From: Thalassotalea_F euphylliae
GTDB lineage: Bacteria; Pseudomonadota; Gammaproteobacteria; Enterobacterales; Alteromonadaceae
NCBI RefSeq assembly: GCF_042682785.1
Contig: NZ_JBHUIB010000004.1
Location: forward strand, 1-64,000
Length of the DNA stretch: 64,000 nt
Direction of reading: 5' to 3'
Part shown: one piece after another, positions 23,314 through 31,210 of the stretch
Layout: the number at the start of each line of letters is the position of its first letter
How positions within the stretch are numbered: the stretch's first letter is position 1
Notes under the pieces: generated by a model
Told to the model about the DNA's origin: nothing
The model's input: only the letters and a program-made list of their open reading frames with translations
The model's database searches: none
Translations under genes and position numbers: made by a program

Positions 23314-24687
23314 ATGCTTTTTGAAGAGAGTTTCTCAGTAGAGAACTTGCAGGCAATTTTCTTAGAAAATATTAAAAATAAGTCAGGTAAGGGAATAGAT
23401 GGTATTAGTTGTGAGAAATTTGATCGAGACCTAGCTCAATTAGTTGGTAAGATTAGTAGTAAAGCTGAGTCATGTAGTTATAGGTTCAGCCCTTATTTGG
23501 AAATAGTCAAATCAAAGGGGAGAGGAAAGCAGCCAAGAATCATCTCAAAACCGACAGTTAGAGATAAATTAGCATTAAGCGCACTCAAAAATATCCTACA
23601 TGAAAACTACCCTGATTGTGTACAAAATCAGCTTCCTAATAAGTATATTAGGGACATCAAATCTGTTGTTTCTAAGCATGACATAGAGGAATTGTACTAT
23701 TTAAAGATCGATATTAAGGGCTTTTATGACAACCTAAATCATAAGATTTTATTAGATAAATGCCTTAGTGAATTAGATGATAAAAGGGTCTTATCCTTAG
23801 TTAGAAGGGCTATCATAAATAAAACTGTACCAAAGAATTACAAAAGGTCTAACTCTAAACAGTACCAGAATACCGTTGGTGTTCCGCAGGGGTTATCTAT
23901 ATCTAATGTGCTTGCTGGCATATATATGAGAAAATTTGATCAGATGTTCGAAAATATTGGTATTAAATACTTTCGTTATGTTGATGATATTTTGATTCTT
24001 GCCAAAGAAACTGAGTTAGACGAAATTGAAAATAAAGTAGAAAGTGCACTAATTGAAATAGGTCTTGAAACTAACGACAAGACTGAAAAAGGGAAGTTTA
24101 CCAAGCCATTTGATTATCTTGGCTATGAAATTTCATCTAGTCACATATCTGTTAGAGAGTCGACAATAGATCGATATATCACTTCGATTATCGCCAAGAT
24201 TACAGATTTTAAGTCCAACTATAATCACCGTGTGAATAATTCTAAATGGTTATCTGCTGATCAAATTAAAGAACTATTTATTCTTAATTTAAATGAAAAA
24301 ATTACTGGTGCAATTACTGAGAAGAAACGTTACGGCTGGATATTTTATTTCATAGAAATATCTAATGTTCATTTACTTCATAAAATAGATGCTATTATTC
24401 GTAGTCAATTCTCTAGGCTTAGTATGTTTGAAAATAAGCCCCCTAAAGAGTTAAAAAGTCTCGCTAGAAGTTACTACGTAGCAAAATATTCACCCTTTAA
24501 TGGTTATATACATAACTACAGCTCCTATGATACAACGGCCAAAAAAATTCAATTTCTAGTCAAGTTTGGTTATATCTCAGAAAATGATTCAAAGGAATAT
24601 ACCGTTGAAGAAATCGAAAGAAGGTTTGAGGCAGCAAAAATGTCTCACCTAGTGAAATTAGAAGAGGATATTGGTAACATATCTTAG
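23314..24687 (+). CDS. Reverse transcriptase, defence-associated type
   Basis: 457 residues. RT motifs in order: KGIDGISCEKF (26-36), GKQPRIISKPTVRDKLALSAL (71-91), motif A KIDIKGFYDNL with catalytic Asp133, motif B VGVPQGLSISNVLAGIYM (188-205), motif C FRYVDDILIL with Asp224-Asp225, and FDYLGYEIS (266-274). All catalytic residues are intact. The 150-residue helical C-terminal extension is not a group II intron maturase or endonuclease domain. No variable/template repeat of a diversity-generating element is seen. The partners, a structured downstream RNA and a SLATT membrane protein, indicate an abortive-infection or DRT/retron-like immune system. I cannot assign the exact class. Confidence 0.93.
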   Translation: MLFEESFSVENLQAIFLENIKNKSGKGIDGISCEKFDRDLAQLVGKISSKAESCSYRFSPYLEIVKSKGRGKQPRIISKPTVRDKLALSALKNILHENYPDCVQNQLPNKYIRDIKSVVSKHDIEELYYLKIDIKGFYDNLNHKILLDKCLSELDDKRVLSLVRRAIINKTVPKNYKRSNSKQYQNTVGVPQGLSISNVLAGIYMRKFDQMFENIGIKYFRYVDDILILAKETELDEIENKVESALIEIGLETNDKTEKGKFTKPFDYLGYEISSSHISVRESTIDRYITSIIAKITDFKSNYNHRVNNSKWLSADQIKELFILNLNEKITGAITEKKRYGWIFYFIEISNVHLLHKIDAIIRSQFSRLSMFENKPPKELKSLARSYYVAKYSPFNGYIHNYSSYDTTAKKIQFLVKFGYISENDSKEYTVEEIERRFEAAKMSHLVKLEEDIGNIS

Positions 24688-24825
24688 GTACCCCCTTTGT
24701 ACTATGTACAAGTTCGCATCTTAAGATGCAGGGCTAAGGTAATGAACTCTGCGAAAGCTGTTTCTAGTTTCTACCGAACATTTATGTTGGTTGAAAATTG
24801 ATTACTTGATTCAATAAGGGGGTAC
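24688..24825 (+). ncRNA. Candidate RT-partner RNA with tandem heptamer template
   Basis: Fills the 156-base gap between RT and SLATT genes. Ends pair perfectly: GTACCCCCTT (24688-24697) with AAGGGGGTAC (24816-24825). Inside are TTGTAC-TAT-GTACAA (24697-24711), the 14-bp palindrome GCATCTTAAGATGC (24716-24729), a stem TTCGCA (24713-24718) with TGCGAA (24750-24755), and ACC-G-AACAT/ATGTT-GGT (24773-24791). Between the last two lies GTTTCTA repeated twice without interruption (24760-24773), predicted mostly single-stranded. Such a gap is far more structured than a spacer needs to be. Its use as a reverse-transcription template is inference. Confidence 0.65.
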
Positions 24826-24843
24826 GCCTCTTAGAAGGAAATT

Positions 24844-25440
24844 ATGTCACAAGAACAAGAAAAACATAAGTTAAGCACAAGGATATGGCGAACTAAAGGA
24901 GCTAGGTTTAATGCGTACCGAAGGTTGTCAAAGAAAAACAGTGCTTTAACTTTCATAACTTCATTCTCTTCAATTCATCTTTTAGCGTTAGGGATATTAC
25001 AGTTGAGTGGCATTGTTTCGATCTCACCAGATCAAGCAAAGTTACTAAATTTCATTGGGATGACCGTGTCACTTATTATTTTGGCATATAGCCTTATAGA
25101 AGGTGGCAAAGAGTATGGACTAAAATCAGAACGTCACCATTTGTGCGGAATTGAGCTGGATAATTGTTACTCGCAATTACAATTTAAAAACGAGCAAAGT
25201 GATATTGAAGCACTGGCGTCTAGATATAATGCTATTACCAAAAAGTACTTACTCAATCATGACACCATTGACGATGAGTACTTTAGGCTACAACACCAAG
25301 ATGATTTTGCTTGTATGAAGAATAGTAGCTGGCTTAATAAAGCCGCCGTAAATTTTAAATACAAGCATTACGACAGATTTAAGGCATTTATTTTTGCCAG
25401 TGTGCCACTGAGTGTTTCTATTTATATTATTTGGTTTTAG
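24844..25440 (+). CDS. SLATT-domain membrane protein (predicted effector)
   Basis: 198 residues. Basic N terminus with the SLATT-like RIWRTKGARFNAYRRLSKK, two central helices (about 33-54 and 66-86), a long soluble helical stretch with ERHHLCGIELDNCYSQL, and a C-terminal hydrophobic segment FKAFIFASVPLSVSIYIIWF. SLATT proteins are predicted pore-forming effectors; one SLATT family is known to be linked with reverse transcriptases. GAAGGAA precedes the ATG. The closing stem of the candidate RNA ends 18 bases before this start. Confidence 0.82.
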   Translation: MSQEQEKHKLSTRIWRTKGARFNAYRRLSKKNSALTFITSFSSIHLLALGILQLSGIVSISPDQAKLLNFIGMTVSLIILAYSLIEGGKEYGLKSERHHLCGIELDNCYSQLQFKNEQSDIEALASRYNAITKKYLLNHDTIDDEYFRLQHQDDFACMKNSSWLNKAAVNFKYKHYDRFKAFIFASVPLSVSIYIIWF

Positions 25441-25558
25441 TTGAAGAGCAAAAGAAATCATTCTACTGGTGGGCTAGTTGGTGGGCAAAGGGTTTATTTG
25501 TGCTGTCGATCATAATTAAATGCCAATTAAAACAATTGCTTGCTGTTTTTGTTCAGTA

Positions 25559-25582
25559 AGCAGATCCAGAATATTGAGTAGT
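25559..25582 (+). repeat. Right attachment-site repeat (attR)
   Basis: 24 bp identical to 20696-20719, the yicC 3' end. It is not part of a gene here. The 118 bases before it (from 25441) hold no ORF, only GGTGGGC twice near 25470, a possible recombinase arm site. Confidence 0.92.
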
Positions 25583-25601
25583 CAGTGCAACTCGTTTTAC
25601 G

Positions 25602-25630
25602 AAAGCCGCTAATTTAGCGGCTTTTTCTTT
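25602..25630. terminator. Original yicC terminator, displaced by the island
   Basis: AAAGCCGCTAA and TTAGCGGCTTT form a strong stem followed by a T-run. It lies 20 bases after attR, where the yicC terminator would be without the island, and just before the end of the convergent methyltransferase gene. Confidence 0.85.
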
Positions 25631-25632
25631 AT

Positions 25633-26385
25633 CTATACATCGTAAACTAAGTTTTTTGTCAGTGACTGATAGCGACGCAACTGCAATATGCGCCTCTGAG
25701 GCTTACCACGTTCTTCTGCTGCGCCTTGTGTTGACCTACCAATAAGATGAATAACAACGTTTTTATACTGTGGCACGGCTGTAGTAAAGTGTTGGTGTGA
25801 TGTTTTCTGGGCAATCAAGCCAAGCCAATAGTCGACTTCCTTGTGAGTCGGTGCGGGAAGGTTGATGGTAAGGTGTGATTGTTGTGGCAATCTAGCGATT
25901 AACTGCTGCAGTGAAGCATTGAACCTGTCTTCACCAAATCGTCTTGGTTGATAAACGTCGTAAATATACCAATCAGCCACTTTCTTTGCTGTTGTGCTGA
26001 GCCAATTTTCAACGCTATTGTGTGATATTTCATGTACATGTTTTGAAAGTTCGAAGTAATGAGCGCAGGCGTTGATAATCGATTGATTATACTCAATAAC
26101 GCGGTAATCAATATCGGGGTATAGTGCATGAATAAAGCGCCTATGATTGCCTCCTCCTAAACCAAACTCGATAATAGATCTTGGTGTTGAATACAGAAGC
26201 GGCAACATCATTGCCCATTGGTGAGGTAAGGTTAACCGATGAGGTAAGCGGCGGTGCATAGCACTTTGAACAACATCGCCTATAGTAAGCCAGCGAAAGT
26301 GTTCGTTTTGGTAAACGCTGATTGCATCTTGATCATGAGTAAAATAGAGTAGACGCCCTTGGCTGATGTGATGGCTTAACCGCAT
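25633..26385 (-). CDS. Spermidine-synthase-like methyltransferase-fold protein
   Basis: 250 residues of Rossmann SAM-binding type: glycine motif IIEFGLGGGNHRRFIHALYP, then YRVIEYNQSIINACAHYF with the acidic nucleotide-binding residue (Glu), and YIYDVYQPRRFGEDRFNASL. The arrangement resembles polyamine synthase homologues (SpeE-like), which lack the N-terminal beta domain here in standard form; the substrate is not predictable. Single gene, divergent from the YiiD-like gene. Confidence 0.75.
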   Translation of the reverse strand: MRLSHHISQGRLLYFTHDQDAISVYQNEHFRWLTIGDVVQSAMHRRLPHRLTLPHQWAMMLPLLYSTPRSIIEFGLGGGNHRRFIHALYPDIDYRVIEYNQSIINACAHYFELSKHVHEISHNSVENWLSTTAKKVADWYIYDVYQPRRFGEDRFNASLQQLIARLPQQSHLTINLPAPTHKEVDYWLGLIAQKTSHQHFTTAVPQYKNVVIHLIGRSTQGAAEERGKPQRRILQLRRYQSLTKNLVYDV

Positions 26386-26427
26386 ATAAACAGCTGTTTT
26401 ATTTCAATAATCAATTAAGCATAGACA

Positions 26428-27324
26428 ATGTTTTTTGTAAAAACGCCCGAATCAAAAGAAGAATTCCGCCAGTATTATCATTTTCGCTGGCAAACATTAC
26501 GTGCACCCTGGCGACAGCCAGAAGGCAGTGAACAAGATGAGCTGGAAGCGCAAGCCACCCATCGAATGATAGTCGATGATTCTGGACGTCTTGTCGCTGT
26601 TGGCAGGCTTCATAAGGTGAATCAGTTCCAAGCACAAATTCGCTACATGGCCGTTGATGAGACAATCCGTGGTCAGGGCTTGGGACGATTAATGATTGAC
26701 GCGTTGGAATTACAAGCGGCAAAGGAAGGCGTTACGGAAATAATGCTGAATGCTCGCGAAGTCGCCGTCAATTTCTATCGTGCACTTGGTTATGACACTG
26801 TCGAAAAAACACATGTGCTGTACGGAGAAATTCAGCACTACAGTATGCGGAAAAATATTTCCTCGAACCCTCAACATCAACAAGCACTAAGTGATGCATT
26901 AACGGATACATGGCACAACACTATTCCACTAAGTAAAGCGATGAATATGCGGGTGAGTCATTATGATGATGAGCAGATGATTACTACTACTGATGTTGCT
27001 TTTAATAAAAATCTTCATAACACCATGTTTGCTGGCAGCATTTATACGCAAGCAACGTTGACCGGATGGGGGTGGGTCTATTTCCAGCTAGCTAAAGCGC
27101 AATTAGCTGGTGATATTGTATTAGCTGACGCACAGATCAAATATTTTTCGCCGATTGCTGGTCCTGCTTCAGGTGAAGTGATGCGTGACCATGTTGAAGG
27201 TGACTTATCGCGACTTTCAAAGGGGAAAGCGGCGCGCATGAATATTAACGTCAATATGCGCTGTGGCGATAAAGTCGCGGCTACCTTTTCAGGCAAATAT
27301 GCGATTAAGCCGGGGCATAAATAA
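26428..27324 (+). CDS. Two-domain GNAT/hotdog protein (YiiD/MadA-like)
   Basis: 298 residues. N-terminal GNAT acetyltransferase domain (1-150) with acetyl-CoA motif RGQGLGRLMIDALE, and a C-terminal hotdog domain of the YiiD_C type (155-298, FNKNLHNTMFAGSIYTQATLTGWGW). E. coli YiiD (FabY/MadA) supplies acetyl groups for fatty-acid initiation by malonyl-ACP decarboxylation. In E. coli it adjoins dtd; here dtd is 14 kb away. The stop shares one base with the next start. Confidence 0.85.
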   Translation: MFFVKTPESKEEFRQYYHFRWQTLRAPWRQPEGSEQDELEAQATHRMIVDDSGRLVAVGRLHKVNQFQAQIRYMAVDETIRGQGLGRLMIDALELQAAKEGVTEIMLNAREVAVNFYRALGYDTVEKTHVLYGEIQHYSMRKNISSNPQHQQALSDALTDTWHNTIPLSKAMNMRVSHYDDEQMITTTDVAFNKNLHNTMFAGSIYTQATLTGWGWVYFQLAKAQLAGDIVLADAQIKYFSPIAGPASGEVMRDHVEGDLSRLSKGKAARMNINVNMRCGDKVAATFSGKYAIKPGHK

Positions 27325-28124
27325 TGAAAAAAGTCGCGATCATTGGTTGTGGTTGGGTTGGGCAAGCACTTGCTCAGCATATGGTCTCACAAGGTCTTCA
27401 AGTTATTGGTACAGGTAGAACCCCGCAAAGACTTGAAGAAATTAATGCAACAGGTGCAGAAGCACAGCTTTTTGAACTACCGAGCGAAACAAATGATATT
27501 CCAACATGGTTAAACGGCTGTGATGCAGTCATCATTGCGATAACGCCGCAATTTAAAAGCGGTAATACGGATTACCCCAAACGAGTGAAGCAAGCCGCTA
27601 TGCTCGCTCAACAAGCACAAGTAAACCAGCTTGTGTTGTTAAGTAGTACTGGTGTTTATCAGGGCTTAGACGGTACAGTGAATGAAGAGGCTGACATAGA
27701 TATTAGTCAAGTCAAAACCGCGCTGTTGGCTGAAGCCGAACAAAGTGTTTTGTCGTTGCAGGGCACCGTATTGAGGCTTGCAGGACTCATCGGTCCTAAG
27801 CGTCACCCATCTCGATTCATGCAAGGGAAAGAAAACCTGGCGGATGCCGAAACACCGACAAATTTGGTGCATCAAGCGGACGTCGTGTCAGCCATTACGT
27901 TCGTGCTCGAGGAAGGTTCGCCATCTTCGATATATAATGTCGTTAGTTCAACGCATCCGACACGCAAAACGTTTTATCAATTGGCTTGTCAAAGTCAGCA
28001 GGCGCCTGTGCCACAGTTTGGTAGCGCGCAATCACCGCAGCGACGGGTGGTATCGAATGCAAAGCTGATCAGTCTTGGCTGGCAACCTATGCACCCTGAT
28101 TTACTCGCTTGGCTCTCTGAGTAA
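27324..28124 (+). CDS. NAD(P)-dependent epimerase/reductase (YeeZ-like SDR)
   Basis: 266 residues, extended short-chain dehydrogenase fold. Dinucleotide motif IGCGWVGQALAQHMV at the N terminus, LLSSTGVYQG near residue 95 as the core Ser-Tyr region, and RLAGLIGPKRHPSRF later. Similar to E. coli YeeZ, of unknown substrate. Overlaps the YiiD-like gene stop (TAATG), so the two are coupled. Confidence 0.85.
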   Translation: MKKVAIIGCGWVGQALAQHMVSQGLQVIGTGRTPQRLEEINATGAEAQLFELPSETNDIPTWLNGCDAVIIAITPQFKSGNTDYPKRVKQAAMLAQQAQVNQLVLLSSTGVYQGLDGTVNEEADIDISQVKTALLAEAEQSVLSLQGTVLRLAGLIGPKRHPSRFMQGKENLADAETPTNLVHQADVVSAITFVLEEGSPSSIYNVVSSTHPTRKTFYQLACQSQQAPVPQFGSAQSPQRRVVSNAKLISLGWQPMHPDLLAWLSE

Positions 28125-28189
28125 TGGCGACGCGTCGATCATTACGCTAAGCAGAAATTCCCTGTTATAATTTTACGTTGGATTTATTG

Positions 28190-28498
28190 ATGACAATTCC
28201 TTCAGCAATGGAACGTTACAAAAGCGCACTATTTTTTCTTGTTATTTTGCTACATATCGCCCTTCTAAACTTTGCGTTTATGGATGAAAGTGGGTTGAAT
28301 TTTATGCCAGAGGAAAACCTTCGCTGGTCAACACAGCTTGTGCATTTAGGAATTGCTTTTGTCACTTTAGCGGTATTTTTAGTGACTGAAGCATTTTTAA
28401 AGCTAAGGAAAGAAGGAAAAATTGCGATACGAGAGCCAATTTTAATCGTGTGTTCGCTTTCAATGTTGATATCGATAGGTTTTTTATTGATGGATTAG
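28190..28498 (+). CDS. Three-helix small membrane protein
   Basis: 102 residues from the ATG at 28190 (a TTG four codons earlier is less likely). Hydrophobic segments at about 14-32, 50-68 and 82-100, with short polar loops (ESGLNFMPEENLRWS; KLRKEGKIAIREP). Family not recognised. Stands 65 bases after the SDR gene. Its stop codon lies in a perfect 12-bp hairpin. Confidence 0.7.
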   Translation: MTIPSAMERYKSALFFLVILLHIALLNFAFMDESGLNFMPEENLRWSTQLVHLGIAFVTLAVFLVTEAFLKLRKEGKIAIREPILIVCSLSMLISIGFLLMD

Positions 28499-28513
28499 TG
28501 GCTAATCCATCAA
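28487..28513 (+). terminator. Perfect 12-bp hairpin over the stop codon
   Basis: TTGATGGATTAG-TGG-CTAATCCATCAA; TAG at the stem top is the stop codon. Only a weak T stretch follows, so termination is uncertain; it may protect the mRNA 3' end. Confidence 0.55.
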
Positions 28514-28575
28514 TTATCTAGTCTGATACTGCTAACCAGACCGCATGAATGAGCGGTAGTGTCGGTGAGTAAGTA

Positions 28576-29277
28576 CTACTTAGTTGTTATTTCATCTAGT
28601 TCGCCAACGCTTAGTTTGGTGTAAAGCGGCCTTAAAACACCTTCAGCAAAAATAGCGGCGTACAGCAATATCAAAAGATTGACAGCCCAAGCGGCATTAA
28701 ACGCTACAATTGATTCAATACTAGCTTGGTTCGACAAAATTGATATGCTGCCCACCAAAAACGCAACGAAAGAGCCAGCATAGACAAATACGAGTTGTTT
28801 GCGGAATATAAAACGTAAATAGCGGGTTGAGGCTGACGGTGTCACTTGAGAAGTTAACAAATACTTCAACCCAATAACTGACTTGCCAAGTCCATGCGCA
28901 CCGAATGAAATAACGGTGCACGCATACATAAACATCAGTAAAAAAACAGCACCATAAATATCGGCGAACATGCCTAAGTCGCCTCCAAGTAGCAGTAGCA
29001 TGATAATAGCGGCCGCAACCACAAAAAGCGCGAGTAAATTTTGCATAATATTTCTCCATTTCCAAAAAGCTTCTATTTGACTGGAAACATGAAGTAGCTC
29101 TGTTTGTGATTTGTTGAGTGCAGCAGCGATGGACAAAAGCGTTTCGCTTGATGCATTGCCGTCTTTTTCAACCCGTTGAATAGTTCTCAAACTGAGACCG
29201 GATGCTTTTGCTAAGACCTCTTGCGACCAGCCATTTTCTTTGCGGAAAAACTTAATTTTCTCTGGCGAAATTTGCAT
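28576..29277 (-). CDS. Membrane-bound XRE-family regulator
   Basis: 233 residues. N-terminal helix-turn-helix (3-62, RKENGWSQEVLAKASGLSLRTIQRVEKDG), followed by four hydrophobic segments (about 78-98, 105-128, 160-182, 188-212). A DNA-binding domain joined to membrane helices suggests a membrane-sensing regulator, but the signal and targets are unknown. Alone on its strand, facing the small membrane protein gene. The lead helix-turn-helix gives high confidence for the domain, not for its role. Confidence 0.8.
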   Translation of the reverse strand: MQISPEKIKFFRKENGWSQEVLAKASGLSLRTIQRVEKDGNASSETLLSIAAALNKSQTELLHVSSQIEAFWKWRNIMQNLLALFVVAAAIIMLLLLGGDLGMFADIYGAVFLLMFMYACTVISFGAHGLGKSVIGLKYLLTSQVTPSASTRYLRFIFRKQLVFVYAGSFVAFLVGSISILSNQASIESIVAFNAAWAVNLLILLYAAIFAEGVLRPLYTKLSVGELDEITTK

Positions 29278-29421
29278 CTTAACTACTCCTAATGTGCAAC
29301 TTCAATTTCCGCCAAACAAGATGCTGTAATTGGCAAAAGTATGGAACAAAATCGACACGCCAATTAGCCGACATTGATATGACAATACTTTAAAAACAGT
29401 AGGTTACAATTTTCTATTAGT

Positions 29422-31032
29422 CTAATGTCGGCTGATACTGCGCAAGCAATTTTCTAATTGTTCTTTTACAATTGGCTTTGTTAAGAACTGATCAAAAGAA
29501 AACTTAGCATGTTTGCCCGATTGGTTTTGAAAAATATCCGCAGTTAACGCGATGATAGGGGTTTTGATACCCATTTCACGAATTTTAATTGAGGCTTCGA
29601 TGCCATCAATACCCGGCATATGAATGTCCATAAAAATAATATCGTAGGTATTGTGCTCACAGAGTTCTAGGGATGTTTCCCCATCTTCTGCAAAGCTTAT
29701 ATTTTGCCCTAAACTGTCGAACATCACTTTTGCTACTTTTCTATTGATAGGGTTGTCTTCAACAACTAATACCTTGAGTTGTGGTAGATGCGTTGTCGAT
29801 TTGGGTGTCTGCAAGAATTGCTCTGGTACAGCTTGATCTGTTAATGGCAGAGTCACTATAACGCGGGTACCAACGTTGAGTTCGCTGGAAAGGCTAATGG
29901 TGCCATTCATTAACTCTACCAAGCTCTTTGTGATACATAAGCCTAAACCAGTTCCTTCGCCTGAACGATTTTCACCGACTTGTTGGTACTTGTTGAATAA
30001 CTTACTTTGTTCACTTTTAACAATGCCAATGCCTTCATCTTCAACTGCAATGCGCAGCTGACCGCTTTCTGCTGTGATAGCAACAATCACCTTCTTATGC
30101 TTTGGCGTAAATTTAACAGCGTTGTTAATAAGGTTAATCAATATCTGACCAACTTTTCCCTCGTCAAAAAAGAGGTAACTTGGTACATCATGATCGACAG
30201 CAAATCGCAAATAAACACCTTTGTCACGTGCATTAATCTGCATCATGCCATCTAGATTGGACAAGAACCGTTGCGCATGGAACCAAATGGGAGAGAGCTC
30301 CATTTTTCCTGATTCTATTTTGCTTAAATCAAGCACCGAGTTGACGATGTGCAGCAAACGCTGTGCGCTAAAATCGATCTCATTGATGTATTCAGGGATT
30401 GGTTCGGGCAGTTGATGATTGTTGATTTGTTCAGTCAACGCTCGGCTAAAACCGGTAATTGCGTTGAGAGGCGTTCGGATTTCATGGCTGATATTTGATA
30501 AAAACTCAGTTTTGAAATCACTGGCTTTTTTTAGCTCTCTCAGGTTCTTACGCAGTTCCATCTGTGCGACAACTTCGCGACTTAAAATCTCTAGTGCTTT
30601 GCGTTGGTGATTGTTTAACTTTTTGGGTTTATCACTGATAGCGCATAGGGTACCTATCGCGAAACCTTCTGGCGTCATGAGTTGTGCACCCGCATAAAAA
30701 CGGATATTGGGCTCTTCTGTCACCAGAGGATTATCTGCGAATCGTTCATCTTCAAGTGCGTTGTTGATTTCAAATATTTCCCGCTCATGAATAGCATGTG
30801 CGCAAAAGGCTATATCACGGGGAGTTTGCTCAGCATCAATACCAACGGTAGATTTAAACCACTGGCGCTCAGGGTCTATAAGACTGATAAGTGCAATAGG
30901 GGTTTCACATATTTCGGACGCTAGTAGCGTCAGATCATCGAAGACTTTTTCTGCTTCCGTATCGAGAATATCGTATCCGTATAAGGCTTTAAGGCGTTCT
31001 TGTTCATCCGGTGTTAGCGGTGCACTTTTCAT
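29422..31032 (-). CDS. GAF-domain hybrid sensor histidine kinase
   Basis: 536 residues, soluble. GAF domain (about 20-160, with RDIAFCAHAI and NIRFYAGAQLMTPEGFAIGTLC), histidine kinase H-box FLSNISHEIRTPLNAITGF (phospho-His near 184), N-box LINLINNAVKF, DEGIGI and GEGTGLGLCI, then a receiver (about 415-530) with VEDNPINRKVAK and phospho-acceptor in IIFMDIHMPGIDG. No separate output gene nearby; the phosphorelay partner must be elsewhere. Single-gene unit. Confidence 0.92.
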   Translation of the reverse strand: MKSAPLTPDEQERLKALYGYDILDTEAEKVFDDLTLLASEICETPIALISLIDPERQWFKSTVGIDAEQTPRDIAFCAHAIHEREIFEINNALEDERFADNPLVTEEPNIRFYAGAQLMTPEGFAIGTLCAISDKPKKLNNHQRKALEILSREVVAQMELRKNLRELKKASDFKTEFLSNISHEIRTPLNAITGFSRALTEQINNHQLPEPIPEYINEIDFSAQRLLHIVNSVLDLSKIESGKMELSPIWFHAQRFLSNLDGMMQINARDKGVYLRFAVDHDVPSYLFFDEGKVGQILINLINNAVKFTPKHKKVIVAITAESGQLRIAVEDEGIGIVKSEQSKLFNKYQQVGENRSGEGTGLGLCITKSLVELMNGTISLSSELNVGTRVIVTLPLTDQAVPEQFLQTPKSTTHLPQLKVLVVEDNPINRKVAKVMFDSLGQNISFAEDGETSLELCEHNTYDIIFMDIHMPGIDGIEASIKIREMGIKTPIIALTADIFQNQSGKHAKFSFDQFLTKPIVKEQLENCLRSISRH

Positions 31033-31091
31033 AGAAATGTTAATCTGTTAGGTCTTAATGAAAGCATAGTGCTTTAAGCGGTAGAAAGACA

Positions 31092-31135
31092 AGAAAAAGG
31101 GGAGTACTCAACACACTGTGAATATGAGTACTCCC
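31092..31135 (-). terminator. Terminator after hutC
   Basis: GGGAGTACTC (31100-31109) and GAGTACTCCC (31126-31135) form a perfect 10-bp stem. On the minus strand it is followed by CTTTTTCTT, so it ends the hutC transcript. Confidence 0.8.
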
Positions 31136-31210
31136 AAGCTAGATAACAGGTAGAAAGTGACTAGGATGGAGTGGATTCAGACAAACCTACTTATTTTATC
31201 GCTCAATTCA

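Larger units (their letters stand above)
20696..25582 (+). mobile_element. Genomic island inserted at the 3' end of yicC, carrying an RT defence-type locus
   Basis: Bounded by perfect 24-bp direct repeats (20696-20719 and 25559-25582). The right repeat is followed at once by what looks like the native yicC terminator. The contents are visibly more AT-rich than the flanks: ImmR/ImmA-like pair, 42-codon gene, membrane zinc-ribbon protein, reverse transcriptase, structured RNA candidate, SLATT protein. The 3' end of yicC is a known site of mobilizable islands moved by SXT/R391-type conjugative elements. No integrase or excisionase is encoded here, so it is a remnant or a passenger mobilised in trans. 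Confidence 0.9.

Noticed and set aside
23314..24687. RT as part of a group II intron or diversity-generating element
   Set aside because: No maturase/endonuclease domain in the C terminus, no intron domain V-like fold noticed, and no variable/template repeat or target gene found nearby.
25441..25558. Remnant of an integrase gene next to attR
   Set aside because: All frames are short and lack the tyrosine or serine recombinase motifs; only short repeats are seen.
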